Below, in pieces: positions 24,763 to 32,928 of a stretch of DNA of 37,065 nt. Numbering within the stretch: position 1 is the stretch's first letter; every line of letters starts with the position of its first letter. Location: positions 1-37,065 of the forward strand of contig JADCEX010000199.1 of NCBI GenBank assembly GCA_020249825.1, given 5' to 3'. The stretch comes from Roseomonas sp. (GTDB taxonomy: Bacteria; Pseudomonadota; Alphaproteobacteria; Acetobacterales; Acetobacteraceae). The position numbers and the translations under genes were made by a program. The notes beneath the pieces are model-generated. The model was given only the letters and a program-made list of their open reading frames with translations. It did not search any database and was not told the DNA's origin.

Positions 24763-25619
24763 CCGCTTCCCCTTCTGTTCTGGCAGCAGAATCGCGCTGG
24801 CGAGAGGCAAAGGCCCTTCGCCAGCGCAATTGGTTTCTTTGTGCTGCACTGCTTTCGTTGGCCATCGCGCTATCCGCATGGGTGGGAGAGGTCAGTATCT
24901 CGCGGCTGGTCCAGGGTCTTCCGCTGGCCGGCGCTTATATTGCGGGTACCCTGCCAAGCCTCCGCCTTGATCATCTCTCTGGCGATCTTGCTCATTGGAT
25001 GTGGGGATTTACGGATTGGCTGGAACTGTTGGCTGATACGATTCTAATTGCCTATGTTGGAACGGTTCTGGGCGGCTTGGTCGCCCTATTACTCTCCTTT
25101 CCGGCAGCAGCAACCTTGGCACCCGCTTGGATTGTCATGCCGGTGCGGCGCTTCCTTGAATTATTGCGCACGATTCCAACCCTCGTCCTGGCCCTCATCT
25201 TCGTTTACGCTTTTGGCCTTGGGGCCTTTGCCGGCATGCTGGCCATTGCTGTGCATACGGCGGGCGCCTTGGGCAAGCTTTTCGCGGAAGAACATGAAAA
25301 CGCCTCCCTTGCTCAGATGGAAGCTGTCCGCGCCGCCGGCGGCACTTGGGCGGCACAGATGCGTTTTGGCATTTTCCCGCAATCCCTGCCTGGTGTCCTG
25401 AGCTATGGCCTACTACGCTTTGAAATCAATGTCCGTGAAGCAAGTGTGCTTGGCATTGTCGGCGCCGGCGGCATTGGGGAGGAGCTCTATCTGGCAGTCC
25501 GCCAATTTGAGTATCAGGATATCTCGGCCATTCTGCTACTGATACTGGCGACTGTCGCCGCCATTGACCTGTTGTGCGGGCGCCTGCGCCATATCGTTTT
25601 GGGGAAGGCCGGCGCATGA
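24759..25619 (+). CDS. phnE: Phosphonate ABC transporter permease PhnE (first copy), probable CTG start
   Basis: The product is a PhnE permease of about 286 residues. The EAA loop (HENASLAQMEAVRAAGG) and the terminal ASVLGIVGAGGIGEELYLA motif are clear, with spans near 35-50, 95-120, 140-165 and 255-275. The frame has no ATG, GTG or TTG before TTG 24858, which lies inside the first membrane span. CTG 24759 overlaps the phnD stop (CTGA, mirroring the ATGA junctions used elsewhere here) and has GGCGGGAA upstream. It restores the charged N-terminal tail (SRWREAKALRQRN) and a full first span. I therefore propose CTG, with moderate confidence for the start and high confidence for the gene. Confidence 0.82.
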   Translation: MTASPSVLAAESRWREAKALRQRNWFLCAALLSLAIALSAWVGEVSISRLVQGLPLAGAYIAGTLPSLRLDHLSGDLAHWMWGFTDWLELLADTILIAYVGTVLGGLVALLLSFPAAATLAPAWIVMPVRRFLELLRTIPTLVLALIFVYAFGLGAFAGMLAIAVHTAGALGKLFAEEHENASLAQMEAVRAAGGTWAAQMRFGIFPQSLPGVLSYGLLRFEINVREASVLGIVGAGGIGEELYLAVRQFEYQDISAILLLILATVAAIDLLCGRLRHIVLGKAGA

Positions 25620-26389
25620 GAATTCCGTTCATAACGCCGGTAATTTTTATCCTGGGCGCACTGCTTTTGGGTGCGGGCCTTTGGCGTATGGATGCCTCAC
25701 CTGAACGCATATGGCTTGGCCTGACCAAATTGGGCTGGCTGGTGGCCTTGATGTGGCCCCCTTCTGCCGGCGGCGTCTTCTGGGAATTGCTGAAAAGCCT
25801 GCTGGAAAGCCTGGCCATGGCCTTCCTTGGTACCTTGCTGGCGGCAGTGATTGCGGTGCCACTAGCGCTGCTTGGCGCTGGTAATGTCATTGGCAGTATT
25901 ATGCTGCGCTTTTCTGCGCGGCGCTTCTATGATGGCCTGCGCGGCATTGATACGCTGATCTGGGCTTTGATTTTTGTTGCAGCGGTTGGCATGGGGCCCT
26001 TCGCGGGTATACTAGCCCTGGCGGTGCCAGATATTGGCGTATTGGCGAAGCTGTTCAGTGAGGCTTTGGAAGGCGCCGATCGCCGGCAGGTGGAAGCGGT
26101 GCGCGCCGCTGGTGCCAACCGCGTCCTTGCCGTGAGGATTGGCCTGCTGCCTCAGGTCTCGCCCGTCATGCTTTCCCAAATGCTGTACACTTTGGAATCC
26201 AACGCGCGATCCTCGACCGTGTTGGGGATTGTGGGGGCTGGCGGAATTGGTTTGGCGCTTTCAGATCGAATTCGGATCAACAACTGGGATGAGGTTGCCT
26301 TCATCATCCTGTTGATCCTGGGGATGGTGGCCTGCATTGATTGGGCCAGCCGAAAGCGGCGCTTGAAGCTGATCAGGCCGGCGCCATAG
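25616..26389 (+). CDS. phnE: Phosphonate ABC transporter permease PhnE (second copy)
   Basis: The 257-residue second PhnE-type permease starts at ATG 25616, overlapping the first copy's stop. Spans lie near residues 8-28, 40-58, 65-95, 112-145 and 228-248. The coupling loop SEALEGADRRQVEAVRAAGA and the STVLGIVGAGGIGLALSDRI motif are both present. Paired PhnE subunits are common in phnCDEE systems and would form a heterodimeric channel. The gene ends nine bases from the convergent AEP-type permease. No phnC follows, so an ATPase must come from elsewhere. Confidence 0.87.
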   Translation: MRIPFITPVIFILGALLLGAGLWRMDASPERIWLGLTKLGWLVALMWPPSAGGVFWELLKSLLESLAMAFLGTLLAAVIAVPLALLGAGNVIGSIMLRFSARRFYDGLRGIDTLIWALIFVAAVGMGPFAGILALAVPDIGVLAKLFSEALEGADRRQVEAVRAAGANRVLAVRIGLLPQVSPVMLSQMLYTLESNARSSTVLGIVGAGGIGLALSDRIRINNWDEVAFIILLILGMVACIDWASRKRRLKLIRPAP

Positions 26390-26398
26390 GGCGCTCAA

Positions 26399-28096
26399 TC
26401 AGCGACGCCAAGCTGACGTGAAGCGACCAAGAACACTGTTCATTGAAAGTTGCAGCAGTTTCGCGCTGAGCGAAATGGCCAGAATAACGCAAGCCATGGC
26501 AGCCGCGGCGCTGGCCTGACCCGCTTCATCCATATGCACCACTGCGACGGAAGCCGGTTTTGTATCTGGCCCATAGAGAAAAATCACGGCGCTGACGGTT
26601 GTCATGGCGCTGACAAAGAGAAACACGGCTATTTCGAGAATGGCCGGCAGACAAATGGGCAAGGTTACGCGGCAGAAAGTACGCCAAATAGGCACATGCA
26701 GACTGGCGCTGACCGCTTCAAATTCCGGATCCAGTTGCCGGATCGCGGTAACGGCGGTCAGATGGCAGACTGTGTAGAAATGCACGACAGAATTGAGTAC
26801 CAGAATCGCTAGCGTCCCGTAGATGATCTCAAGCGGGTTGTTGGGAGCATTGAAGAAAATGATATAGGCAAGGCCGAGGACAAGGCCGGGCACAGCCAGT
26901 GGAAGGGTTGCCAGGAACCGAAGTGGCGCGACGAACACCCCATGACGCGGGCCACGTTCCAGACTATAGGCCAAAATGAAAATGATCGCTGTGCCGATAA
27001 TAGCAGTAAGAAGACTGAGCTTTATTGAAAGCCATACGGTCTGCCATCCGGCGGAATCAAACCGCGCGAAATCATAGTTATCCAGGGTGAGCGCAAGATT
27101 ATAGGGCCAGAAACGGATCAAGGATCCCCAGACAACCACAGCAACAATGCCGGTGAGGGCAAGCGCTATCGCCAGACACAACAGAAAAGCGGGCCGATCG
27201 CGCGCCGCCCGAGGTTTCGGTTGATAAGGCACGGCGCGCCCGGAAAGCGTGGCGCTTTTCTTACCCAGCGCCCAACGATCCAGCAGGAAGGCCAGTATCG
27301 CCGGGATAAGCAGAACCAAGCCCACCACCGCGCCCATATTCAAATCCTGCCTGCCGACGACCTGCTTATAGACATCGGTGGCCAGAACGTTGAACTGCCC
27401 CCCAATGACTTTTGGAATACCGAAATCGGTGACCACAAGGGTAAAGACCACAACGCCGGCGGAAACCAAACCATACATGGCGCCGGGCAAGGTGACAGTA
27501 AGGAAGATCCTGAAGCGGGACGCCCTCAACGCCTCGGCAGCCTCGTACAACCGGCCATCGGCAGTAGAGAGCGCAACAGACAAGATGATGGTGGCTGCAG
27601 GGAAGCAATAGAAAATTTGTGCGCCAATAATGCCCCAGGGCCCATAAATGCTGCCACCATCCATCATCCAGCGGAGCATCCCCTGATTGCCAAAAAGGTA
27701 GATTAGGGAAAGGGCGGGCAGCAATGAAGGCGCGAAAATCGGCAGCAACATCACCGCTCGGAAGAACCACTTGCCCGGCATGCAGGACCGCGTGAGCCCG
27801 TATGCGTAAATGAAGGCCAGAGGTATCACGACCAGCGTCGTAAGCGCTGCCGTCCATATGGAATTCCAGGCTGAGCGGATCAGGCTGGGCGTGGTGATAT
27901 AAATGGCAAAATTCCGCAGACCAACAAAAGTACCATGCTGATCTTCAAAGGCCCGCAACAAAAGGCTGCCCAAAGGCAGCGCCAAAGCTACTGCCAGAAA
28001 CAGAAAGCCGAGGATGTGAATCGTGCGCAGCGCCGTTTCATCCGCTGAAGCCTTGGGCCGGACGCTATCCTGAAACGGCAAAGCGAATTTAGCCAT
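26399..28096 (-). CDS. Fused AEP ABC transporter permease (PhnU/PhnV-type, two permease domains)
   Basis: This 565-residue protein contains two complete permease domains joined in one chain, about twelve membrane spans in all: residues 25-290 and 305-560. Each has an EAA-type loop ([22 protein letters not shown] near residue 180, and [22 protein letters not shown] near 470). It matches the single-protein permeases annotated as putative 2-aminoethylphosphonate transporters (the PhnU2-type model) and is also related to FbpB-type iron permeases. It overlaps phnT by eight bases. A single gene replaces the separate phnU and phnV of Salmonella. With phnT and phnS it would import AEP. Confidence 0.85.
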   Translation of the reverse strand: MAKFALPFQDSVRPKASADETALRTIHILGFLFLAVALALPLGSLLLRAFEDQHGTFVGLRNFAIYITTPSLIRSAWNSIWTAALTTLVVIPLAFIYAYGLTRSCMPGKWFFRAVMLLPIFAPSLLPALSLIYLFGNQGMLRWMMDGGSIYGPWGIIGAQIFYCFPAATIILSVALSTADGRLYEAAEALRASRFRIFLTVTLPGAMYGLVSAGVVVFTLVVTDFGIPKVIGGQFNVLATDVYKQVVGRQDLNMGAVVGLVLLIPAILAFLLDRWALGKKSATLSGRAVPYQPKPRAARDRPAFLLCLAIALALTGIVAVVVWGSLIRFWPYNLALTLDNYDFARFDSAGWQTVWLSIKLSLLTAIIGTAIIFILAYSLERGPRHGVFVAPLRFLATLPLAVPGLVLGLAYIIFFNAPNNPLEIIYGTLAILVLNSVVHFYTVCHLTAVTAIRQLDPEFEAVSASLHVPIWRTFCRVTLPICLPAILEIAVFLFVSAMTTVSAVIFLYGPDTKPASVAVVHMDEAGQASAAAAMACVILAISLSAKLLQLSMNSVLGRFTSAWRR

Positions 28097-29216
28097 TTGC
28101 AGGAAAGATCATGACCCGGTCCGGACGAAACCGTGCCAAAATCCGCGTCCCGGGAACCACGCCAAGAGCTGCTGTGAGGGCTGGGGCGACATCCGCCTCG
28201 AAACGCAAGCCATCGGCCTCAAGGGAAATACGACAGACTGGGCCGAGAAACTCAAGCCCGCTGATCTGTGCTTCAAAGCATCCTGCAGTGGGGTCATGCA
28301 GAGGATAGAGTTCAACATCTTCCGGGCGAACAAAGACCTCTACTTCCTCCCCATAAAGCAACGGGCCCGCCGCCATGGCCGGTATCACAAGCCCATGCGC
28401 CGTGATGTGCCCCGCTGGCGTATGGACCTTGGCCGTGAAATGCGCAGATCGCCCGACAAAGCCGGCAACAAAGGGGGATGCGGGCGCGCTATAGATTTCC
28501 TCAGGCGTGCCAATTTGTTCAATGCGGCCCTGAGACATCACCACGATCCGGTCTGAAACACTCAGCGCTTCTTCCTGATCATGCGTCACCATGATAGAGG
28601 TCACGCCCAGTCTTTGCTGAAGCGCGCGGATTTCCTGCCGTAAATGCAGCCTTACAATGGCATCCAGCGCCGAAAGCGGTTCATCCAGCAGTAACAATCC
28701 CGGCTCAGCCGCCAAGGCGCGGGCCAAGGCCACACGCTGCTGTTGCCCGCCTGAAAGTTGCGCCGGGTATTTCGCAATCTGATCGGCAAGCCCTACTAGA
28801 TGCAGTAATTCCGCGACGCGTTGCTGCTTGCGGGCCTTTGGCCAAGCACTGCCGCGCAGCCCATAACCGATATTCTCCGCAACCGTGAGGTTGGGGAATA
28901 GCGCATAGGATTGAAACACAATACCGAAGTCGCGTTCCGCCGGCGGCAGCGCCGTAATGTCTCTGCCCGCCTGAATAATGCGGCCCACAGTCGGCGGATC
29001 AAGCCCCGCGATGGCGCGCAGCAAAGTGGTCTTGCCGCAGCCCGATGGTCCGAGAAAGGAGACAAATTCGCCGGATGCAATGTTCAGGCTTACCCTTTCC
29101 AGGGCCACGAACTTACCGAATTGCTTTCCAACGTCGCGGATAGCCAAAAAGGCATCGCCGATGCCGGAAAATTCCCCGGCATCGGCGCCCGAACCATGAT
29201 CAAGGGCAGCGCCCAT
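28089..29216 (-). CDS. phnT: AEP ABC transporter ATPase PhnT
   Basis: The 375-residue ATPase of the PotA/FbpC group has Walker [10 protein letters not shown] (about 55-63), Q-loop [12 protein letters not shown], signature [15 protein letters not shown], Walker [21 protein letters not shown], switch histidine [10 protein letters not shown], and a C-terminal TOBE-like domain (about 290-370, [15 protein letters not shown]). The first 25 residues are not conserved-looking, and the true start could be slightly downstream. It lies between phnS and the fused permease, with a 5-bp gap and an 8-bp overlap. It is one of the complete transporter ATPases left in the window, but belongs to a different subfamily from PhnC and is unlikely to serve PhnE permeases. 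Confidence 0.85.
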   Translation of the reverse strand: MGAALDHGSGADAGEFSGIGDAFLAIRDVGKQFGKFVALERVSLNIASGEFVSFLGPSGCGKTTLLRAIAGLDPPTVGRIIQAGRDITALPPAERDFGIVFQSYALFPNLTVAENIGYGLRGSAWPKARKQQRVAELLHLVGLADQIAKYPAQLSGGQQQRVALARALAAEPGLLLLDEPLSALDAIVRLHLRQEIRALQQRLGVTSIMVTHDQEEALSVSDRIVVMSQGRIEQIGTPEEIYSAPASPFVAGFVGRSAHFTAKVHTPAGHITAHGLVIPAMAAGPLLYGEEVEVFVRPEDVELYPLHDPTAGCFEAQISGLEFLGPVCRISLEADGLRFEADVAPALTAALGVVPGTRILARFRPDRVMIFPANG

Positions 29217-29221
29217 GGCCT

Positions 29222-30235
29222 TCAGCGTGGCGCTGACTTGCCATCATAGCGGCGTTGCCATTCCGCGAGCAGCCTTTCTCGCGATGCAGCAATATCGGTG
29301 AAATTCGCATTCACCAGGCGTTGCGCGAATTCCGCCGGGTAGCCACGCACCGTCGGCTCAACACCTGGCAGGGCCAGCATCGCGTAGTAACGGCCATAAA
29401 GCTCAGCCGCCGTGCGCGTCACGGTGAAATCGGCCAAGCGCTTTGCCGCTTCCAGGTTACGCGTACCGCGCATGACGGCGGTGGCTTCCAAGTCAAAGCC
29501 CACACCATCGGTCGGTACGATGATGTCAATCGGCGCGCCCTGATTCTTCAAGGTGACGGAGCGCATGTCGAAGGAAAGACCAACGCCAAATTCACCGCGC
29601 GCGGCATTGTTGCAAGGCGCGCTGCCGGAATGCGTATATTGCTGAATGTTCTCATGCAGCTTGTCCATGAAGGACCACGCCGATTGCTCACCCTGGTTGG
29701 CAATCCAGCCGGCAATCGTCAGGAAGCCCGTGCCCGATGAATTTGGGTTCGGCATCACGATCTGCCCACGGAAGCGCGGGTCCAACAAATCCTGCCAGGT
29801 GCTGGGGCGCGGCAGGTTGCGCTGCTGCGCCACAACTGTGTTGAAGCAAATGGCGGAAACAAAGGCGTCCATGCCCGTCCAGGTCATGGGGCTGCGGGCG
29901 CTGCGCATATTCGCACGAAGTGCCTCAGCGCCGCGCGGCGTATAGGGTTCCAGCATATCCTGCGCTTCCATTTGTAGCAGGGAGAACACCGAAAGCCCCC
30001 ACACCAGATCAGCGCGCGGATTGGCTTTTTCAGCGATCAGGCGCGCAGTGATCACGCCGGTGGAATCACGCACCCACGCGATTTCAATATCACGGAGCGC
30101 TGCTTCGGCAGCCTGCTTGAACGGCTGAAGCTGCTCGTTTTCAAGCGCTGTATAAACCGTCAGCCGTGTGCGCTGCTGCGCTTCGGCCATGGGGGCAAGG
30201 CCAAGAAAGGCCAGGGCGAGAAGGAAGAATCGCAC
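29222..30235 (-). CDS. phnS: AEP ABC transporter periplasmic binding protein PhnS
   Basis: This is a 337-residue Fe3+/AEP-type binding protein with signal peptide [20 protein letters not shown]. Features are [64 protein letters not shown], and [20 protein letters not shown], as in the putative AEP-binding PhnS2 group. A perfect GGAGGT lies six bases before GTG 30235, so I take this over the upstream TTG at 30253. A three-repeat Pho box precedes it. It collects AEP in the periplasm for the PhnT/fused-permease importer. Ferric-iron binding is the alternative for this fold, but phnX next door argues for AEP. Confidence 0.86.
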   Translation of the reverse strand: MRFFLLALAFLGLAPMAEAQQRTRLTVYTALENEQLQPFKQAAEAALRDIEIAWVRDSTGVITARLIAEKANPRADLVWGLSVFSLLQMEAQDMLEPYTPRGAEALRANMRSARSPMTWTGMDAFVSAICFNTVVAQQRNLPRPSTWQDLLDPRFRGQIVMPNPNSSGTGFLTIAGWIANQGEQSAWSFMDKLHENIQQYTHSGSAPCNNAARGEFGVGLSFDMRSVTLKNQGAPIDIIVPTDGVGFDLEATAVMRGTRNLEAAKRLADFTVTRTAAELYGRYYAMLALPGVEPTVRGYPAEFAQRLVNANFTDIAASRERLLAEWQRRYDGKSAPR

Positions 30236-30291
30236 GGGTGAACCTCCGATCAAAGGGAGATTTCCGCTATCTCGGGAACCACGACGTTCGC

Positions 30292-30320
30292 GTGACGGTT
30301 TTATGACGCTTTCATGTCAA
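30292..30320 (-). promoter_or_regulatory. Pho box before phnS, overlapping the phnX stop codon
   Basis: On the minus strand, TTGACAT, GCGTCAT and CCGTCAC lie at exact 11-nt spacing with GAAA and AAAA spacers. The array ends 57 bp before the phnS GTG. It includes the last bases of phnX, so the transporter genes have an internal Pho promoter inside what otherwise looks like one operon. Confidence 0.68.
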
Positions 30321-31141
30321 TTGGCCTCGATCAGCCCTGGCTTTTCGCCCGTGGCCAAACGTGTCTCGATATGGTCAATCAGCGTGGGAAGTTCCGCGAT
30401 GGTCTCAATGACCAAGTGCGCGCCGGCCCGCAAAAGAGGCTCACTGGCTGCACGCCGCAGGGCATCGCGCTCAGCGAGCGCCAAGCCTGCAAGTTCTTCT
30501 GCGGATAGGCCAGGATTATTCCCGGTGAGCGCAACACCGACCGCCCAACACCCGGCGGCACGCGCTTCACCTATGCCAGGCGCTGTATCATCCAGTTTGA
30601 TCACGCTACTCGCTGGCCAAATGCCCATTTGGGCCAAGGCTGACCAGATTTGCAGCGGCGCCGGGCGTCCAGCTGCCAGATCGCCGGCGCAGATTGTCAC
30701 CTCTGGCACGAAGCCCTGGGCGGCCGCGAGTGGCATCAGCCTTTCCATGATCGGCCGCGTATAGCCGGTGGTGGAGCCAATCCGAATGCCGCGTGCCTTG
30801 CACCAATCAAGGGCTTCGTGCGCACCGGGGATGAGTGCTGAATGGGCTTCAACGGCGGCGATGTTCATCGGTTCGAAAACGTCAAAAATCGCATCAATGG
30901 CGGCATCATCAAAATCGCGCCCATGCTTGGCCCGCCAAGCCGCGGCCACGGCGGGGGAAGTGCCCACCATACGGATATGGTCGCGCTTGGCCATGCCCAT
31001 CGGGCCACGCGCATCGGCGATTGAGATCGTTACGCCAAAATGCGCAAAGGCTTTCACAAAGGCCCCCATCGGCGCGCGACTGCCATGGTCCACTACGGTG
31101 CCGGCCCAATCCAGAATAATGGCTTTGATTTTCTGTGTCAT
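30317..31141 (-). CDS. phnX: Phosphonoacetaldehyde hydrolase PhnX (phosphonatase)
   Basis: The 274-residue HAD-superfamily enzyme splits the C-P bond of phosphonoacetaldehyde to acetaldehyde and phosphate. The nucleophile motif DWAGTVVD begins at Asp11. The Schiff-base lysine is Lys52 in GPMGMAKRDHIRM, matching the position (53) known in the Bacillus enzyme. The HAD serine/threonine motif appears as GSTTGYTRPIM, and the acidic loop as KLDDTAPGIGEA. Length is typical. Its start overlaps the flavin oxidoreductase stop (ATGA), so the two are coupled. Phosphonoacetaldehyde is normally made by PhnW transaminase, absent from this window. Confidence 0.93.
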   Translation of the reverse strand: MTQKIKAIILDWAGTVVDHGSRAPMGAFVKAFAHFGVTISIADARGPMGMAKRDHIRMVGTSPAVAAAWRAKHGRDFDDAAIDAIFDVFEPMNIAAVEAHSALIPGAHEALDWCKARGIRIGSTTGYTRPIMERLMPLAAAQGFVPEVTICAGDLAAGRPAPLQIWSALAQMGIWPASSVIKLDDTAPGIGEARAAGCWAVGVALTGNNPGLSAEELAGLALAERDALRRAASEPLLRAGAHLVIETIAELPTLIDHIETRLATGEKPGLIEAN

Positions 31142-32253
31142 GGGTTTGCTTCCATATCGGCCAATACTTCTTCGGCAAGGCCAAAGCCCGTGCTCGCGCC
31201 CGTGCCAGAGGTAACAGAAACCAGCCGGACGCCCGGCATAGGTGCTTCGAAGAATGCATCATCGGGACCAGAAGGATAAAGCCCAGTCCATCTTTCGATC
31301 ACTTTCGGCGCTGGCAGATCAAGCACAAGCTGCGCTTCGCGCAGGATCAGCGCGTCCACCTCCTCAGGTTGGAAGGGATCAGGCGTTGCGCCGTAATGGT
31401 GACTGTCACCCACTACAAGCGACCCATCTGCGCTTTGCACCACTATCAGGTGAACGCCATTGTCGAGTTCATTCTTTTGTTCACGCTGCAAGCGCTGGCG
31501 CAGCAGCGGCAGTGATGGGCAATCCGCATAACCGCGATAGCGGTGCAGCCCAAGATCACTCATGATCGCGGCCGGCAAGCGCCAGCCGGGATCGGCCAAG
31601 CGAAGCATATGCAGCTTGCAGAGTGTTACCTGCCGGTGCGCGAAGATATCGGGGAATAGGGTTGAGATATCCGGCCCAGGGCAAACCACAATGCGGGGGG
31701 CACTAAAGACACCTTGTGTAGAGTCTACTTCGCCTGAGGAAACACCACGTACGGCGGTGCGCCAGAAGAAGCTGACCCCAAGGCTTTGTTCTAGCCACTG
31801 CGCAAGGCGTGGAATCGCCTTCCGGCTTTCAACCCGAAGCTCATGCGGGCTATGCAGCGCGGCCAGAAGATAATCGCTGCGTAGGGGGACGGGAATATCG
31901 GCACCTTCAAGCAAGCGACAGCCTTCACCCATTGGGCTCGCCAGGAATTCCTGCAAAACGCTGACCGCTTCGGGCCGCCTAGCAGCCATTAGTAAGCCGC
32001 GATGATGAATAGGAATGCCGGCAAGCGGCGCGATTTCTGCCCAAACATCGCGGGCGCGACGCGCGCGGCGCCACGTGTGATGTTCCGCTTGGCCGGTAAC
32101 GGTGACAAAGCCGAAATTACGAATGCTGGCACCATTGGCCTGGGCGTCCCGATCCAGCACCGCAACCCTGAGGCCGCGGCGGGCAGCATGCAGGGCGTGC
32201 GCAAGCCCGATGATGCCGGCACCGATAACGAGGAGATCGAAGTTTTGCTTCAT
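31138..32253 (-). CDS. FAD-dependent oxidoreductase of phosphonate clusters (HpnW-type, TIGR03364-like)
   Basis: The 371-residue DAO-type flavoprotein has an N-terminal FAD fold GAGIIGLAHALHAARRGLRVAVLD (GxGxxG at 11-16). It also has RNFGFVTVTG, a segment typical of this phosphonate-linked clade, and a C-terminal WTGLYPSGPDDAFFEAPM plus VTSGTGASTGFGLAEEVLAD FAD-binding end. Enzymes of this group oxidise N-methyl-AEP, and some also AEP, directly to phosphonoacetaldehyde (work on Pbf-type flavoenzymes, from memory). Coupling to phnX by overlapping codons fits that exactly. It would replace the PhnW transaminase. Whether this copy accepts AEP, N-methyl-AEP or both cannot be read from sequence. 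Confidence 0.84.
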   Translation of the reverse strand: MKQNFDLLVIGAGIIGLAHALHAARRGLRVAVLDRDAQANGASIRNFGFVTVTGQAEHHTWRRARRARDVWAEIAPLAGIPIHHRGLLMAARRPEAVSVLQEFLASPMGEGCRLLEGADIPVPLRSDYLLAALHSPHELRVESRKAIPRLAQWLEQSLGVSFFWRTAVRGVSSGEVDSTQGVFSAPRIVVCPGPDISTLFPDIFAHRQVTLCKLHMLRLADPGWRLPAAIMSDLGLHRYRGYADCPSLPLLRQRLQREQKNELDNGVHLIVVQSADGSLVVGDSHHYGATPDPFQPEEVDALILREAQLVLDLPAPKVIERWTGLYPSGPDDAFFEAPMPGVRLVSVTSGTGASTGFGLAEEVLADMEANP

Positions 32254-32296
32254 ATGTTAGTCCCTGGGGCACGCATTCTTTATTGAAGAAGCGATA

Positions 32297-32312
32297 GGTT
32301 GAAATTTCAACC
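32297..32312. promoter_or_regulatory. Perfect 16-bp palindrome upstream of the flavin oxidoreductase gene
   Basis: GGTTGAAATTTCAACC is a perfect palindrome 44 bp before the start codon at 32253, in the promoter position. No Pho box is convincing here. It looks like the binding site of a dimeric repressor or activator, perhaps a phosphonate-specific regulator encoded elsewhere. No regulator gene is next to it. Confidence 0.45.
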
Positions 32313-32386
32313 AAAGGGCGACCTGTCAATTCTTCAGCGCCAACTCCGCACAAGACAAAGGGCCTTACCCCTTCGCCAAGGTCAAG

Positions 32387-32417
32387 ATAGCGCCAGTTGT
32401 TGTATTGAAGGCGCTAT
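32387..32417 (-). terminator. Possible hairpin terminator after the lysine-rich gene
   Basis: An 8-bp inverted repeat (ATAGCGCC at 32387-32394, GGCGCTAT at 32410-32417) with a 15-nt loop lies 8 bp past the stop of the lysine-rich gene. There is no strong T tract, so the call is weak. Confidence 0.3.
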
Positions 32418-32424
32418 GTGGCTC

Positions 32425-32826
32425 TCAAGCTTTCGCTTCGGCCTTGCTCGGGCCCCGGTCTTGCCAAGACGCAAGAAGAATTTGCAGAAATTCTGCTTTC
32501 TTGTGCCCCGCGTCCTTGGCGGCCTTTTTGAATTTCTTGCGAAACTCCGGCGTCACTGAAAAATTGAAATCTTCTTTACGTATTTTAGGTGGCTTGAGGG
32601 ACTTTCCGCGTGTGGGGGGGGTTGTTGTCGGTTTTTCAGGGATGCGGGTTGCCTTGGTCGCGGTTTGATGAATTTTCTTGGCTACACTCTTGCTGTCAAC
32701 TGCCGCCACAATCTTTGGCTTGATCGACGCCCCCTTTGTTCTATCGACGCTTTTTGTAACGGATTTAGAACTAGCTTTCACTGATCGGATCTCCCACAAG
32801 TCGGTGGCGACAGCACCCCCTGTCAT
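32425..32826 (-). CDS. Lysine-rich small hypothetical protein with a short DNA-binding-like C-terminus
   Basis: The product is 133 residues from ATG 32826. I do not recognise a named family. The first two thirds are low-complexity and very basic (Lys, Ser, Thr and Pro rich; SKSVAKKIHQTATKATRIP). The last 45 residues contain DFNFSVTPEFRKKFKKAAKD followed by a helix (KKAEFLQILLASWQ), resembling the strand-helix-helix of small ribbon-helix-helix-like proteins found in alphaproteobacteria. The start is uncertain: a GTG 57 bases further in has a better ribosome site (GGGAG). The gene may carry its own Pho box. A nucleic-acid-binding role is only suggested by charge and the terminal motif. Confidence 0.6.
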   Translation of the reverse strand: MTGGAVATDLWEIRSVKASSKSVTKSVDRTKGASIKPKIVAAVDSKSVAKKIHQTATKATRIPEKPTTTPPTRGKSLKPPKIRKEDFNFSVTPEFRKKFKKAAKDAGHKKAEFLQILLASWQDRGPSKAEAKA

Positions 32827-32848
32827 AAAATTGATCAATCACATCACA

Positions 32849-32877
32849 TTGAACTTTTTGTGAATTTTTTATGACAA
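32849..32877 (-). promoter_or_regulatory. Candidate Pho box before the lysine-rich gene
   Basis: On the minus strand TTGTCAT, AATTCAC and AGTTCAA are spaced every 11 nt with AAAA spacers, ending 23 bp before ATG 32826. Only the first is a good match, but the phasing and A-rich spacers follow the PhoB pattern. It lies immediately after the hairpin at 32878-32905. Confidence 0.4.
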
Positions 32878-32905
32878 GGCCGGGAGGTAACTCTCCCTCC
32901 CGGCC
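32878..32905 (-). terminator. Strong hairpin after the phytase-like gene
   Basis: A perfect 10-bp stem (GGCCGGGAGG at 32878-32887 with CCTCCCGGCC at 32896-32905) and 8-nt loop lies 23 bp beyond the stop of the gene ending at 32929. On the minus strand it is followed by TTGTCATAAAAAATT, only partly T-rich. It probably terminates that transcript and insulates the next gene. Confidence 0.6.
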
Positions 32906-32928
32906 ATCAAGTCTCTGCGCCGTGAAAG

